Source of the DNA: Arcobacter sp. CECT 8986
GTDB taxonomy: Bacteria > Campylobacterota > Campylobacteria > Campylobacterales > Arcobacteraceae
Length of the DNA stretch: 64,000 nt
Direction of reading: 5' to 3'
Assembly (NCBI RefSeq): GCF_004116725.1
Contig: NZ_PDKG01000006.1
Location: 84,289 to 148,288 of the forward strand
Shown: positions 27,909 through 37,163 of the stretch, in pieces
Position numbering within the stretch: the first letter of the stretch is position 1
Layout of the letters: every line of letters starts with the position of its first letter
The notes under the pieces: generated by a model
Told to the model about the DNA's origin: nothing
Databases searched by the model: none
What the model saw: only the letters and a program-made list of their open reading frames with translations
Translations under genes and position numbers: made by a program

Positions 27909-28634
27909 CTACTTTATGTTATTTTTATCTATAAAATATGTTTTTTCACTTTCAATTACTTTTGCTTTTCCTTCAATAAAATCAGATGCAAAATCAAATT
28001 TTGGTGCTATCACTTCTTTACAATCTTTATTTATAAATCCCCATTTATTATCTTTTAATACTCTTGCTAAACCTTCTGAAAAATCAAATACCTTATCATA
28101 ATCAAAACCAGACAATAGTTTCATATCAGGATTAATACAAGCATATTTATTATTTATAAATGACTTCACAAAAGATATTTCATCTACAAAATCTCTTGCA
28201 TCGCTATATAAAGGCTTTTGTATAAGCTCAAAATCTTTATTTATGTATCCATATTTATCATTTTCTTTTACAACTGCTACACCTTGATAAAAATCAGAAA
28301 TTTCACTAAAAATTGGTTCAAAAATGATTTTATTATCTTCACTTATAATTCCATATAAATTTTTGTATTCATAAATAAAGTACTCTTTTGTATCTCTATT
28401 ATGAATCCAGTGTAAGTTTAGTACATTCTTAGAAGAAAATTGTTCATTTCTAGAGTTGTAATTTTTCATCAAAGTTAAATCATCATACATAACTGGAATT
28501 TGATTTTTCTTTGTATTTACATTATAAAGTCCAAATTTTTCATTTTGATTTACTATTTGTAAACTCTCATTTGATGTACATCCAACAAAAGCTAATACTG
28601 CAAATAACTCTGCAACTAACAATTTTAATTTCAT
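27909..28634 (-). CDS. WG-repeat lipoprotein
   Basis: 241 residues. The lipoprotein signal ends in LAFVGC, so Cys19 is the lipidated residue. The rest consists of about five WG-type repeats (KYGYINKDFELIQKPLY, KWGFINKDCKEVIAPKFD and similar), which in other proteins form beta-rich binding modules. The function is unknown; it probably acts in the periplasm or at the outer membrane as a binding or scaffold part of the adhesin system. Co-transcribed between the ankyrin lipoprotein and the kinase, with gaps of 8 and 4 bp. Confidence 0.8.
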   Translation of the reverse strand: MKLKLLVAELFAVLAFVGCTSNESLQIVNQNEKFGLYNVNTKKNQIPVMYDDLTLMKNYNSRNEQFSSKNVLNLHWIHNRDTKEYFIYEYKNLYGIISEDNKIIFEPIFSEISDFYQGVAVVKENDKYGYINKDFELIQKPLYSDARDFVDEISFVKSFINNKYACINPDMKLLSGFDYDKVFDFSEGLARVLKDNKWGFINKDCKEVIAPKFDFASDFIEGKAKVIESEKTYFIDKNNIK

Positions 28635-28642
28635 TTTATATC

Positions 28643-29878
28643 CTAGTTTTTAGATACTTCTATCTTAAATTCAATTATATTTTTTTTACTATTTTGTATA
28701 TTTAGATTTTCATCTGCAAATATATTTTTTTCTATCCAAATAATATTATCTTGTACAGATTTATTATCTATATTTTTTAAATAATCATAAACTTTTTGAG
28801 AACTTTCAACTGTTCCTTCTTCAGATAAACTTTCATTTGAAAGAATTATTACATTTACTATTTGGTTTTCATATTTTCTTAGTACTTTTACATATTTTGG
28901 AATAAATTCATTTAGTGCTTTTTTAAGACTCTCTTTCAACTCATTATTTTCAAAAAAACTATTTTCACTTGAAAAAGTAACTGTTAAACTATTCTCATCT
29001 AAAGAAGCAGCCCATGTTGGTAGTTCAAGAGAAAGTTCATTTATTAAATCTTTTTGCAATGCATCTAGTACATAAATAGAAATCTCTTCTTGTTTAATAT
29101 CTTCAAAATTATCATATGAAGCCATTACTTTTAATGTATAAACTCCATTTTCAAGTTTATCTTTTATATTTGTACACCATCTATTGTTTTTAATATTCAC
29201 ATCATATGTTTTATCTTTTATTGATAAAACTATATTTTTTGTATTTAAATCAAGTACATCTCCACAAATTAGTGGTCTTTTATTATTTATCAATGGATAA
29301 TTATCAATAGTTACTAACTCTTTTTTAACTATTTTTGTCTCTTCTTTTTCAGTTTCTTGAGGAATTAAATCTTCTAATTCATTATTTAAAGCTTCATTCT
29401 CTTTGCACAATAGCTCTTTATCATCTGCATTTATCAAATCTATTAAAAAACTATTATCAAGTCTATTTATATAATCTTTTGTAGTTAAGTTTTGTTCATC
29501 TTTTATATTTATATTTGCACCATTACAAATTAAAAGTTTTGACATATCTATATAATTATTTTTAATTGCATCTAAAAGTGCAGTATCTTTAAAGTTATCT
29601 TTTTCATCTAATTTTGCATTGTTATCAATAAGTAGTTTGGCAATTTCCACATTATTATTTCTTGCAGCAATATGTAAAGGTGTATACCCTAATGTATCAA
29701 CTTTATTAACATTATCTTTGGAGACAAGTGATTTAACTTTTTCATAATCATTTGTTCTTACTGCTAATAAAATATCATTTTCATCTAAAGTTATACTATT
29801 TTGTTTATTACTTAAATTTGAAGCTACACATCCTGCTAATAAAACTAAAACTAATATTCCTACTATATAACTTTTCAT
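28643..29878 (-). CDS. Ankyrin-repeat lipoprotein with OmpA-like C-terminal region
   Basis: 411 residues from the ATG at 29878, chosen because it begins a clean lipoprotein signal (MKSYIVGILVLVLLAGC, Cys17); a longer frame opens at 29905. Ankyrin repeats occupy about 45-140 (GYTPLHIAARNNNVEIAKLL, then DTALLDAIKNNYIDMSKLLI). The middle is acidic. The C-terminal 140 residues (SLTVTFSSENSFFENNELKE onward) resemble a divergent OmpA/MotB peptidoglycan-binding domain, a weak assignment. It is likely an outer-membrane-anchored scaffold. It starts 7 bp after the HlyD-type gene, inside the T1SS operon. Confidence 0.75.
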   Translation of the reverse strand: MKSYIVGILVLVLLAGCVASNLSNKQNSITLDENDILLAVRTNDYEKVKSLVSKDNVNKVDTLGYTPLHIAARNNNVEIAKLLIDNNAKLDEKDNFKDTALLDAIKNNYIDMSKLLICNGANINIKDEQNLTTKDYINRLDNSFLIDLINADDKELLCKENEALNNELEDLIPQETEKEETKIVKKELVTIDNYPLINNKRPLICGDVLDLNTKNIVLSIKDKTYDVNIKNNRWCTNIKDKLENGVYTLKVMASYDNFEDIKQEEISIYVLDALQKDLINELSLELPTWAASLDENSLTVTFSSENSFFENNELKESLKKALNEFIPKYVKVLRKYENQIVNVIILSNESLSEEGTVESSQKVYDYLKNIDNKSVQDNIIWIEKNIFADENLNIQNSKKNIIEFKIEVSKN

Positions 29879-29885
29879 CCCTATT

Positions 29886-31352
29886 CTATCTCTCTGTAAA
29901 TGCATTTTGTTTTACTTTTAATATAGGTTTTAAAATAAAATCCAAAATTGTTTTCTTTCCAGTTATAATATCAACACTCGCAACCATACCAGGTATAATT
30001 GGTAACTTTCTACCATCTTTTTCCAAGAAGTTTTTATCTGTTTTTACGATAACTCTATAATAACTTTTTTGGTCTTTTGATTCTTTATCTACAATACTAT
30101 CTGCTGAAATATCAACTATTTTTCCATCTAACCCACCATAAATAGAAAAATCATATGCAGTTATTTTTACTATTGCTTTATGACTTGGATTTATAAAAGC
30201 AATATCTTTTGGATCTATTTTTGCTTCAACTAATAAACTACTACTATTAGGAACAATCTCGACTAAGTCCATCCCTGATTGAACAACACCACCAATTGTA
30301 TTTAGGTATATTTGTTTTACTGTACCGTCAACTGGAGATTTTAATATAGTTTTTGCAACTTTATCTTTATCAGCAACTAATTTTGCTTTTATTTTATTTA
30401 GTTCACCAACTGTTTTTTGTAGAGTATCTGAAGCTTCTCTTTTAAATGCATTTACTTTTTCATCTATTTTAAATCTTGCTTCTTTTATTGCAAGTTTAGA
30501 TCTAGGAACAGATAAAAGTGCAGCATCTAAATCACCACTTGTTTTGTTATACTCTTTTTCAATATTTAAAACATCATATTTAGACTTTGCACCTTTTTGA
30601 GCTAATAATTGAATAGTTCTTCTTTGCTCTTTTATAATTCTAAAACTCTTTCTTAAATTTTTGATTGTATATTGAACTTCTTTTAACTCTTGTTGTTTTT
30701 GTCCTAATTGATTTTTCAAAACATCTACTGAAGATTTAAGTTCATTATATTGACTATATAAAAGACTTCGTTCAGAGGCTGCATATTCTTGACCATTTTC
30801 CAATACTTCTTTTGGAAATTCCAATTTAGGAATAGGTTTATTTATATCAATATTTGCTTCAGCTTCTAATCTTACTTGTACAGCCATCAAATTTAAATAA
30901 GCTTGTTTATTCTCTTCAAAAGAGGCTCTAAATCTTGTAGTATCTATTTTTAATAAAGGATCACCTTTTTTTACTTGTTGACCTTCTTTTATCAAAATTT
31001 CTGAAATAATACCACCATCAAAAGATTGTACTCTTTGGATTTTATCATAAGGAATTACTTTTCCATTTCCCTTTGCAACTTCATCAATCTTAGCTAATGA
31101 TGCCCAAAGAATAAAAAGAGTTAATACTCCAATAACAATTGAAAATACTATTTTTGATACATAAGTTGGCTCTTCATTTGCATAACTATAACTTGTATAA
31201 ACAAAATCCAAATCTTCTTTTTGATTCTCATTTAGTCCATATAGACTCTTTATCCAAGAAATCAAACCTTTTTTATTAGCTTTTTTATTTAAATTTTGTT
31301 CTTTTGAAGTATTAGATTTATTATCAAATTTTTCTTTTAAATTTTTCATCAT
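29886..31352 (-). CDS. lapC: Type I secretion periplasmic adaptor (HlyD/LapC family)
   Basis: 488 residues. A cytoplasmic N-terminal stretch, one membrane helix (about 67-87), then a biotinyl-lipoyl-like half-motif (GGIISEILIKEGQQVKKGDPLL). A long alpha-helical hairpin (about 150-335) follows, then the second lipoyl half and beta-barrel region (ILKSPVDGTVKQIY, VEIVPNSSSLLVEAKI). It joins the ABC exporter to the TolC-type channel. It starts 2 bp after the ABC gene stop. The best match in context is LapC of the LapBCE system. Confidence 0.92.
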   Translation of the reverse strand: MMKNLKEKFDNKSNTSKEQNLNKKANKKGLISWIKSLYGLNENQKEDLDFVYTSYSYANEEPTYVSKIVFSIVIGVLTLFILWASLAKIDEVAKGNGKVIPYDKIQRVQSFDGGIISEILIKEGQQVKKGDPLLKIDTTRFRASFEENKQAYLNLMAVQVRLEAEANIDINKPIPKLEFPKEVLENGQEYAASERSLLYSQYNELKSSVDVLKNQLGQKQQELKEVQYTIKNLRKSFRIIKEQRRTIQLLAQKGAKSKYDVLNIEKEYNKTSGDLDAALLSVPRSKLAIKEARFKIDEKVNAFKREASDTLQKTVGELNKIKAKLVADKDKVAKTILKSPVDGTVKQIYLNTIGGVVQSGMDLVEIVPNSSSLLVEAKIDPKDIAFINPSHKAIVKITAYDFSIYGGLDGKIVDISADSIVDKESKDQKSYYRVIVKTDKNFLEKDGRKLPIIPGMVASVDIITGKKTILDFILKPILKVKQNAFTER

Positions 31353-31353
31353 A

Positions 31354-33510
31354 TTATTTACTCATTTTATTAAATACTTCTTCTTTTGGTCCATCAAGTA
31401 TTATTTGTCCATTTTCAACAATAATAACTCTATCAACTAATCTTAAAAGAGATGTTTTATGAGTTACAACAATCAAAGTTTTATCCTCTACAATCTTTTC
31501 AACTCTATCAATAAACATTTTTTCTGTTTGTCTATCCATTGAATTTGTTGGTTCATCAAGCATTAAAATATTTGGATTTGAAATAAGTGCTCTTGCTAAA
31601 GTAACTGATTGTCTTTCACCTCCACTTAAGCCTTCACCTCTTTCTCCAACAATTAAATCATATCCAGCTTCATGTTTACCTAAGAACTCATCAAGTCCAG
31701 CAACTTTTGAAGCCCGCAATAACTCTTCATCAGAAACATACTGTTCACCAATTGTTATATTATCTTTAATTGTTCCCATAAATAAAAATGGTTCTTGTGG
31801 AACAAATCCAACTGCTTGTCTTAAATCAACAGGGTCAATTTGTCTAATATCTACTCCATCAACTAAAACAGAACCTTTTGTTGGTTCATATAAGTTCATA
31901 AGAAGTTTTAAAAGTGTAGATTTTCCAGAACCAATTTTTCCTAAAATTGCTACTCTTTCACCTTGCTTAATTGTAAGATTGATATTTTTTAAAGTTTGGT
32001 GATTTTGATTTTTATATGCAAATTGAACATCTTTAAATTCAATATTTCCATTTAAATTTGGTCTACTTATATATGATTTATTCTCTTTTTCTACTGGCAT
32101 TTTCATAACCTCATCAAGGTTATTTAAAGATAACATAGTTTTATCATACTTAATAATCATACCAACAAGTTGAGAAACAGGAGCAATAACTCTACCATTT
32201 AACATCATAGCTGCAATAATTGCACCCATTGTCATATCACCTTTTCCAGCCAAATACACACCAGCAGCAACAATTAATATATTTGAAAACTGAGAGATAA
32301 ATGCTGTTAAAAAAGTAATTGTTTGAGATAAAAACTGCCCTTTATCAGAATAGTGAATAGTTTTATTTACAGCTTGATCCCAGTGTGTTCTCATTCTATT
32401 TTGAGCTCTAATACTTTTAATAATTTCAAGACCAGTTACAGTTTCAATCAAAGTTGTATGTTTTATTTGCTCTTCTTTTACAGAGTTTTCAATAATTGCT
32501 TTTAAAGGTCTTTGAATATACCAAGAAATACCAACAGATATAAGTACTGTCAAAATAGTAATATAACCTAATGGTCCTCCAATATAAAAAATTACAGCAA
32601 TAAAAATCAAAATAAAAGGAAAATCAACAGCAGCTGCAATACTAGCACTTGTAAAAAACTCTCTTACACTTTCAAATGATTGTAATCTACTTACAAACTG
32701 TCCAGTAGAAGCTGGTTTTGCATCTATTTTAATATTTAGCAATTGATTAAATATTCTATTTGAGATTAATGTATCTGCTCTTTTACTTGCAAGTCCTAAA
32801 AAGTACGACCTAAGAAGTTTTAATATAAAGTCAAAAATCATAGCCAATGAAATACCAAAAAAGAGTGCCCACAAGGTTTCCATTGCGTTATTTGGAAGAA
32901 CTCTATCATAAACATTCATTGTAAATAAAGGTGTTGCTAATATAAGCATATTTACAAATAAAGATACAATTATTACTTGTTTATAAATACCTCTATTTCT
33001 TTTTAGTGTTCCCCAAAACCAATCTTTTGGTTGTTCAACTATTACTTCATTTTCTATTCTATTATTAAAGTTAAACTCTGGTTTTACGATTATTAATTCG
33101 CCTGTATACTCAGACTCTAATTTTTCTAAAGTAAGAGTTGTGATTCCAGAACTAAGTCCAGGAATAATTACCTCAACTCTTTTTTCTTGAATATCATAAT
33201 CTAATAATACACAAGCTCTTCCTTTAGCAAGAATTAATACAGAAGGTAATGCTAATTTTGTAATATTTGGGATTGCTCTTTTTACTACTTTTGTAGTTAG
33301 CCCTATTCTTTTTGAAGCTTGTAAAAACATATCTACATTCATAGAAGATTTATGAATAGGTAAACCAAAAGTCAAAGATTGATGAGAAGTCTCTCTTTTA
33401 TGATACTTTGATAGAAAGACTAAGCACTCTAATAAGTCATCTACTTGTCTTCTATCTTTTAAATTTTTTAATGTACCGTCTTTATTTTCATTTACAGTTT
33501 CTTTACTCAC
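31354..33510 (-). CDS. lapB: Type I secretion ABC exporter (LapB/LssB family)
   Basis: 718 residues, start codon GTG at 33510 with AAGGCGG upstream. The N-terminal C39-like domain (about 25-150) appears non-proteolytic and probably docks substrate. Six membrane helices (about 175-450) follow, with NVYDRVLPNNAMETLWAL typical of LapB. The ATPase domain has Walker A GKIGSGKST (about 523-531), signature LSGGERQS and Walker B ILMLDEPT. It exports the 2321-residue adhesin from cytoplasm to exterior in one step. Operon order: tolC-like, lapB, lapC, two lipoproteins, kinase. Confidence 0.94.
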   Translation of the reverse strand: MSKETVNENKDGTLKNLKDRRQVDDLLECLVFLSKYHKRETSHQSLTFGLPIHKSSMNVDMFLQASKRIGLTTKVVKRAIPNITKLALPSVLILAKGRACVLLDYDIQEKRVEVIIPGLSSGITTLTLEKLESEYTGELIIVKPEFNFNNRIENEVIVEQPKDWFWGTLKRNRGIYKQVIIVSLFVNMLILATPLFTMNVYDRVLPNNAMETLWALFFGISLAMIFDFILKLLRSYFLGLASKRADTLISNRIFNQLLNIKIDAKPASTGQFVSRLQSFESVREFFTSASIAAAVDFPFILIFIAVIFYIGGPLGYITILTVLISVGISWYIQRPLKAIIENSVKEEQIKHTTLIETVTGLEIIKSIRAQNRMRTHWDQAVNKTIHYSDKGQFLSQTITFLTAFISQFSNILIVAAGVYLAGKGDMTMGAIIAAMMLNGRVIAPVSQLVGMIIKYDKTMLSLNNLDEVMKMPVEKENKSYISRPNLNGNIEFKDVQFAYKNQNHQTLKNINLTIKQGERVAILGKIGSGKSTLLKLLMNLYEPTKGSVLVDGVDIRQIDPVDLRQAVGFVPQEPFLFMGTIKDNITIGEQYVSDEELLRASKVAGLDEFLGKHEAGYDLIVGERGEGLSGGERQSVTLARALISNPNILMLDEPTNSMDRQTEKMFIDRVEKIVEDKTLIVVTHKTSLLRLVDRVIIVENGQIILDGPKEEVFNKMSK

Positions 33511-33527
33511 TAAAAAATACCGCCTTA

Positions 33528-35282
33528 TTAGTTATACTTACGATAAAGTCTTTGATGCTTTGATATATTATCCACATATGGATTAGAAGATAATATATCT
33601 TTTGATAAATTATTTAAAACCTCTTTTGCTTTACTATATTTAGTAAATATACCTAATAAAACCTTTGAATTCATTTTATCTTTTCCAAAAGAAAATGTAA
33701 CAACTTTGCCTCTTAAATTATTTTTATCTAAATAGCTATTTAACCTTTTTGTTTGTATTGTACCTAGATTAATTGTATATTCATTATTTGGTGCATTTAA
33801 AAAGTTATCAATAGTTTTATTATTTTTTTCTTTTTTAGGTAATGTATAAAGTTGTGTTGATGCAGTAGAAATTCCATCTTCTTGAATATCAGTTGAGTTA
33901 GTTTCAAGAAGTTCTTTCAATTCATCAGAAAATTCCTCTTTTTTCTTATCTGGATTTATTTTATAAACCCTTGGTTTTATCTTGCTACAGTCTTGGTCTT
34001 GTGATCTTAAAATTGAATCACCAATTTTTGATAAAGAGTATAATAAATCATAATAGTTATCAAATAAAGCATACTCTCTTTCTATTAAACTTTGAGTTGA
34101 TTGGTATAACTCTGTTTGTGCATTTAAGATATCAACAAATGTTCTAGTACCTGCTTCAAACTCATTTTTATAAACTTCAACAATATTTGCATTTGCATCA
34201 ACATACTTTTTAAGTACGCCTACTCTTTTTTTATCATTTTCATATTTATAATATTTGTCTTTTACATCTTGAATTACTTTATTTGTAATCTCATCTAAAG
34301 TCTTTTTTTGTTCTTGTAAGAAAAGTTTTTCTTGTGTATCTTTAACTTTATTTGCTCCACCATTAAATAAATTCCAATTGAAATTTAATCTTGCATAAGT
34401 TTCATCTTCTACACCATTTCCATCAAGTTCAATATCACTGTCTTTACCTGTTTTTAGTTCTATATCAATAGTTGGTAAAAAGGCTGCTTTATTTTGCTCT
34501 ATTTTCTCTCTTTGAACTCTTATTTTTTCTAATTGTTCTTTTATTTCATAGTTTGTTAATACTGCTTTTTTTATAACATCTACTAATTTATTTGGGATAT
34601 TACTCTCATCAATAACTGGTCTACAAACTGGAGTTTTTACATCAATACCAACATATTTTTTCAATGCATTAAGTTGTTGTTGTTTATTGCTCTCTTCTTC
34701 ATAATATTTATCAGTTGCAAAATGTAATTTTGAAGATACTTGGTATGTTTCTAAAACTTCACCACTAATCTCTTCTTTTTGTTTTGCAATTGTTAAGTTA
34801 TTTTTATTTGTTTTTATCATCTCTTCTGATAAAGACATCAGTTCATTAAATTTTACTAATGATGTGTAGGCTTTTGAAGTTTCTAATACTGTATTTTCAA
34901 TAGCATTTAAACTTCTATATTTATTAGATAGATTTTGGTGTTTCATCTCTCCTACTTCACTAGGAGTTAATCCACCATCATATATTAATTGTCTTAATGT
35001 AAGACCAATATTATAACCTTTTTTTGTCATATCAGTCTCATCTCTATCATCATACTTGTCTTTTACTCTTGATCTTTCAGCAAAAGCACTTAAATCAAGT
35101 GTTGGTAAATACTTACTTTGTTTTTCATCAACATAATATCTATAAGCTTCTTGGTTTTTTCTCTCTGCCATAACATCAGGATTTGAGATAAGTGTTCTTT
35201 CGACACTTTCTTTTAAACTTAGTGCATTTAAATTATTAAGTAGCACGAAAGAAAAAGAAAAAAATACAAATAACTTTTTCAT
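33528..35282 (-). CDS. lapE: TolC/LapE-type outer-membrane channel with C-terminal SPOR domain
   Basis: 584 residues. Signal peptide about 1-20. Two TolC outer-membrane-efflux repeats follow (about 22-430), with LRQLIYDGGLTPSEVGEMK and FNWNLFNGGANKVKDTQEK, the usual positions of strand-helix junctions. A polar linker runs about 440-500. The last 80 or so residues (YTINLGTIQTKRLNSYLDK, VLLGIFTKYSKAKEVLNNL, NPYVDNI) look like a SPOR domain, which in other proteins binds denuded septal peptidoglycan. A SPOR-tagged TolC is unusual. First gene of the T1SS operon; divergent from the response regulator at 35404. Confidence 0.88.
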   Translation of the reverse strand: MKKLFVFFSFSFVLLNNLNALSLKESVERTLISNPDVMAERKNQEAYRYYVDEKQSKYLPTLDLSAFAERSRVKDKYDDRDETDMTKKGYNIGLTLRQLIYDGGLTPSEVGEMKHQNLSNKYRSLNAIENTVLETSKAYTSLVKFNELMSLSEEMIKTNKNNLTIAKQKEEISGEVLETYQVSSKLHFATDKYYEEESNKQQQLNALKKYVGIDVKTPVCRPVIDESNIPNKLVDVIKKAVLTNYEIKEQLEKIRVQREKIEQNKAAFLPTIDIELKTGKDSDIELDGNGVEDETYARLNFNWNLFNGGANKVKDTQEKLFLQEQKKTLDEITNKVIQDVKDKYYKYENDKKRVGVLKKYVDANANIVEVYKNEFEAGTRTFVDILNAQTELYQSTQSLIEREYALFDNYYDLLYSLSKIGDSILRSQDQDCSKIKPRVYKINPDKKKEEFSDELKELLETNSTDIQEDGISTASTQLYTLPKKEKNNKTIDNFLNAPNNEYTINLGTIQTKRLNSYLDKNNLRGKVVTFSFGKDKMNSKVLLGIFTKYSKAKEVLNNLSKDILSSNPYVDNISKHQRLYRKYN

Positions 35283-35301
35283 GCATAACCTTTTTTGGTA
35301 A

Positions 35302-35378
35302 ATAATTAATTGAATTATTTCATATGTAATGTTTAAAGTAACTTAAATCTTAATATTATATAATTAATTGAATTATTT
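35302..35378. promoter_or_regulatory. Two perfect 19-bp direct repeats between lapE and the response regulator
   Basis: ATAATTAATTGAATTATTT occurs at 35302-35320 and 35360-35378, a 58-bp period (close to 5.5 helical turns), in the divergent promoter region. Identical repeats at this place suggest binding sites for a regulator of the adhesin locus, most simply the divergent OmpR-type protein. Confidence 0.5.
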
Positions 35379-35403
35379 ATAAAAATATCAGAAAAGGTAA
35401 ACA

Positions 35404-36105
35404 TTGCAAAATATCGATTTTAAAGAAGTGCTAAAAAACCTTACTATTTTATATATAGAAGATGAAAAAAGCATAAGAGAGAATCTAACAAAAGTGTTAA
35501 CTTTGTTATTTAAAAAGTGTATTAGCTTTGAAAATCCAGAAGATGCACTAGAGTATTATAATAACCATAATATTGATATTATACTTACTGATATTAACTT
35601 ATCTGATATAAATGGAATAGATATAATAAAAAAAGTAAGACAATCAAATGAAGATATTCCAATTATTTTACTTACTGCATATTTAGAGACTGATTATTTA
35701 CTTGATGCAATTAAATATGAAGTTACAGAATATCTAAATAAACCTACAAATTTTGAACTTTTATTAAAAGCTTTTGAAAAAGCTGCAAAAAAAATAGTAA
35801 ATAAAGGAAATTATTTTTTTACTTTAAATAATAATTTAGAATATCGTGTTTTAAATAAAGAGCTATATGATAAAAAAAATAATAAAATTATAGCATTAAC
35901 ATCAAATGAACTAAAATTTTTTGAACTACTAATAAAAAATAGTAATAGAGTTGTTACTTATGATGAGATAAAAAATGAAGTTTGGGAAAACTCAATTGAA
36001 GTAACTGAATCAGCTTTTAAAAATCTATTAACAAAACTAAGACAAAAAATAGGGAAAGATGTAATTTCAAATATCTCAAAAGTAGGATATAAATTAAATA
36101 TATAA
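35404..36105 (+). CDS. OmpR-type response regulator divergent from the adhesin operon
   Basis: 233 residues; the start is TTG at 35404 with AAAAGG 7 bp upstream, and no usable ATG lies nearby. The receiver domain (about 10-130) has IEDE at 18-21, phospho-acceptor Asp63 in ILTDINLSDI, and Lys in YLNKPTNF. The winged-helix domain (about 140-233) ends GYKLNI. Possible partners are the soluble kinase at 27089 or the Cache kinases at 37164 and 39192; sequence alone does not decide. The repeats in its promoter region suggest that it controls the T1SS operon and itself. Confidence 0.9.
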   Translation: MQNIDFKEVLKNLTILYIEDEKSIRENLTKVLTLLFKKCISFENPEDALEYYNNHNIDIILTDINLSDINGIDIIKKVRQSNEDIPIILLTAYLETDYLLDAIKYEVTEYLNKPTNFELLLKAFEKAAKKIVNKGNYFFTLNNNLEYRVLNKELYDKKNNKIIALTSNELKFFELLIKNSNRVVTYDEIKNEVWENSIEVTESAFKNLLTKLRQKIGKDVISNISKVGYKLNI

Positions 36106-36113
36106 TTTATACC

Positions 36114-37151
36114 CTAATGTCTTCTTCCTTTTGCACTTAAATCAGATAAAAGTACACCAATCCATTTTGTATTGTTTGTCGATTCAAAAGCAATTTTTAG
36201 TGTCATTGTTATAGGAACAGCCAAGAACATTCCCACTATTCCTAAAATCCAGCCCCAGAATATCAATGAAAAGAAAATAACCATAGGTGATAAACCTAAC
36301 TCTTTTCCCATAAATTTTGGCTCTAATACATTACTTATAGTGATATTTATAACCATATATACAAGTATCAACCAAATTGTAATCTCAAAATTACCAGTAA
36401 TTAAAGATAATAAAACAGCAGGAATAGCTGCTACAATTGAACCAATTACAGGAACAAAATTAAACAAAAATCCAATAATAGCCCATAAAATTGGATACTC
36501 AATATCAAAAAACATCAATGCAATAAAAATGAAAAAACCAGTAAGAAAACTTGTAAAGGTTTTAACAATAAAATATTTTTGTAGATTTTGAGAAAAAAGT
36601 TTAAAATTTGCTAATCTATTATGGTCACTTTTAAATATAACTTTTAGTTTTTTTTCTAAAAGTTTTGTCTCTGATAAAATAAATGCAATTCCTATAAATA
36701 CCAATAAAGCTTTAGAAAACACTGCACTTATATTTCCTAATAAACCAGTTGTAAAGTTGAAGAAATAACTAAAATTCAACGCTTTTAATATCTGTTCTTT
36801 ATCAACTGCAAAACCAAAACTCTCAATATATGAAATTATTTTTATAATTGAAGATTTGATTTGGGACTCGTAAGTAGGAAGATTTGCACTAAAACTTGCA
36901 AGTGAACTATTTACCATATATCCTAAAAGTAAAGTAATAATAGTAAGTACAAAAAGTAATATAACATAAGCTATAAACTTTGGAACTTTTTTATTTTCTA
37001 AAACTTTTAAAAATGCGGATAAAATTGATGCTATAAATATTGATAGTAAAAGAATTATTACTATTTCTGATGATGCTTTTATACCTGCTATTATTACAAC
37101 AGCTGTTGCTAAATAATAAAAATAGTTTTGTACATTTGTTTTTTCTGTCAT
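36114..37151 (-). CDS. AI-2E family permease-like membrane protein
   Basis: 345 residues, about eight hydrophobic segments, with the family pattern PILWAIIGFLFNFVPVIGSIVAAIPAVLL (here described by its ends) and EPKFMGKELGLSPMVIFFSL. The PerM/YdiK/TqsA family includes exporters of autoinducer-2 and Na+/H+ antiporters, so the substrate is unclear. It ends 9 bp from the convergent response regulator and starts 13 bp after the Cache kinase at 37164, with which it may be co-transcribed. Confidence 0.85.
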   Translation of the reverse strand: MTEKTNVQNYFYYLATAVVIIAGIKASSEIVIILLLSIFIASILSAFLKVLENKKVPKFIAYVILLFVLTIITLLLGYMVNSSLASFSANLPTYESQIKSSIIKIISYIESFGFAVDKEQILKALNFSYFFNFTTGLLGNISAVFSKALLVFIGIAFILSETKLLEKKLKVIFKSDHNRLANFKLFSQNLQKYFIVKTFTSFLTGFFIFIALMFFDIEYPILWAIIGFLFNFVPVIGSIVAAIPAVLLSLITGNFEITIWLILVYMVINITISNVLEPKFMGKELGLSPMVIFFSLIFWGWILGIVGMFLAVPITMTLKIAFESTNNTKWIGVLLSDLSAKGRRH

Positions 37152-37163
37152 TTTTTAACCTAC

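Noticed and set aside
36088..36111. A/T-only hairpin between the response regulator and the AI-2E permease
   Set aside because: Nine A-T pairs without G-C or a T-run are common by chance in this AT-rich DNA; too weak to call a terminator.
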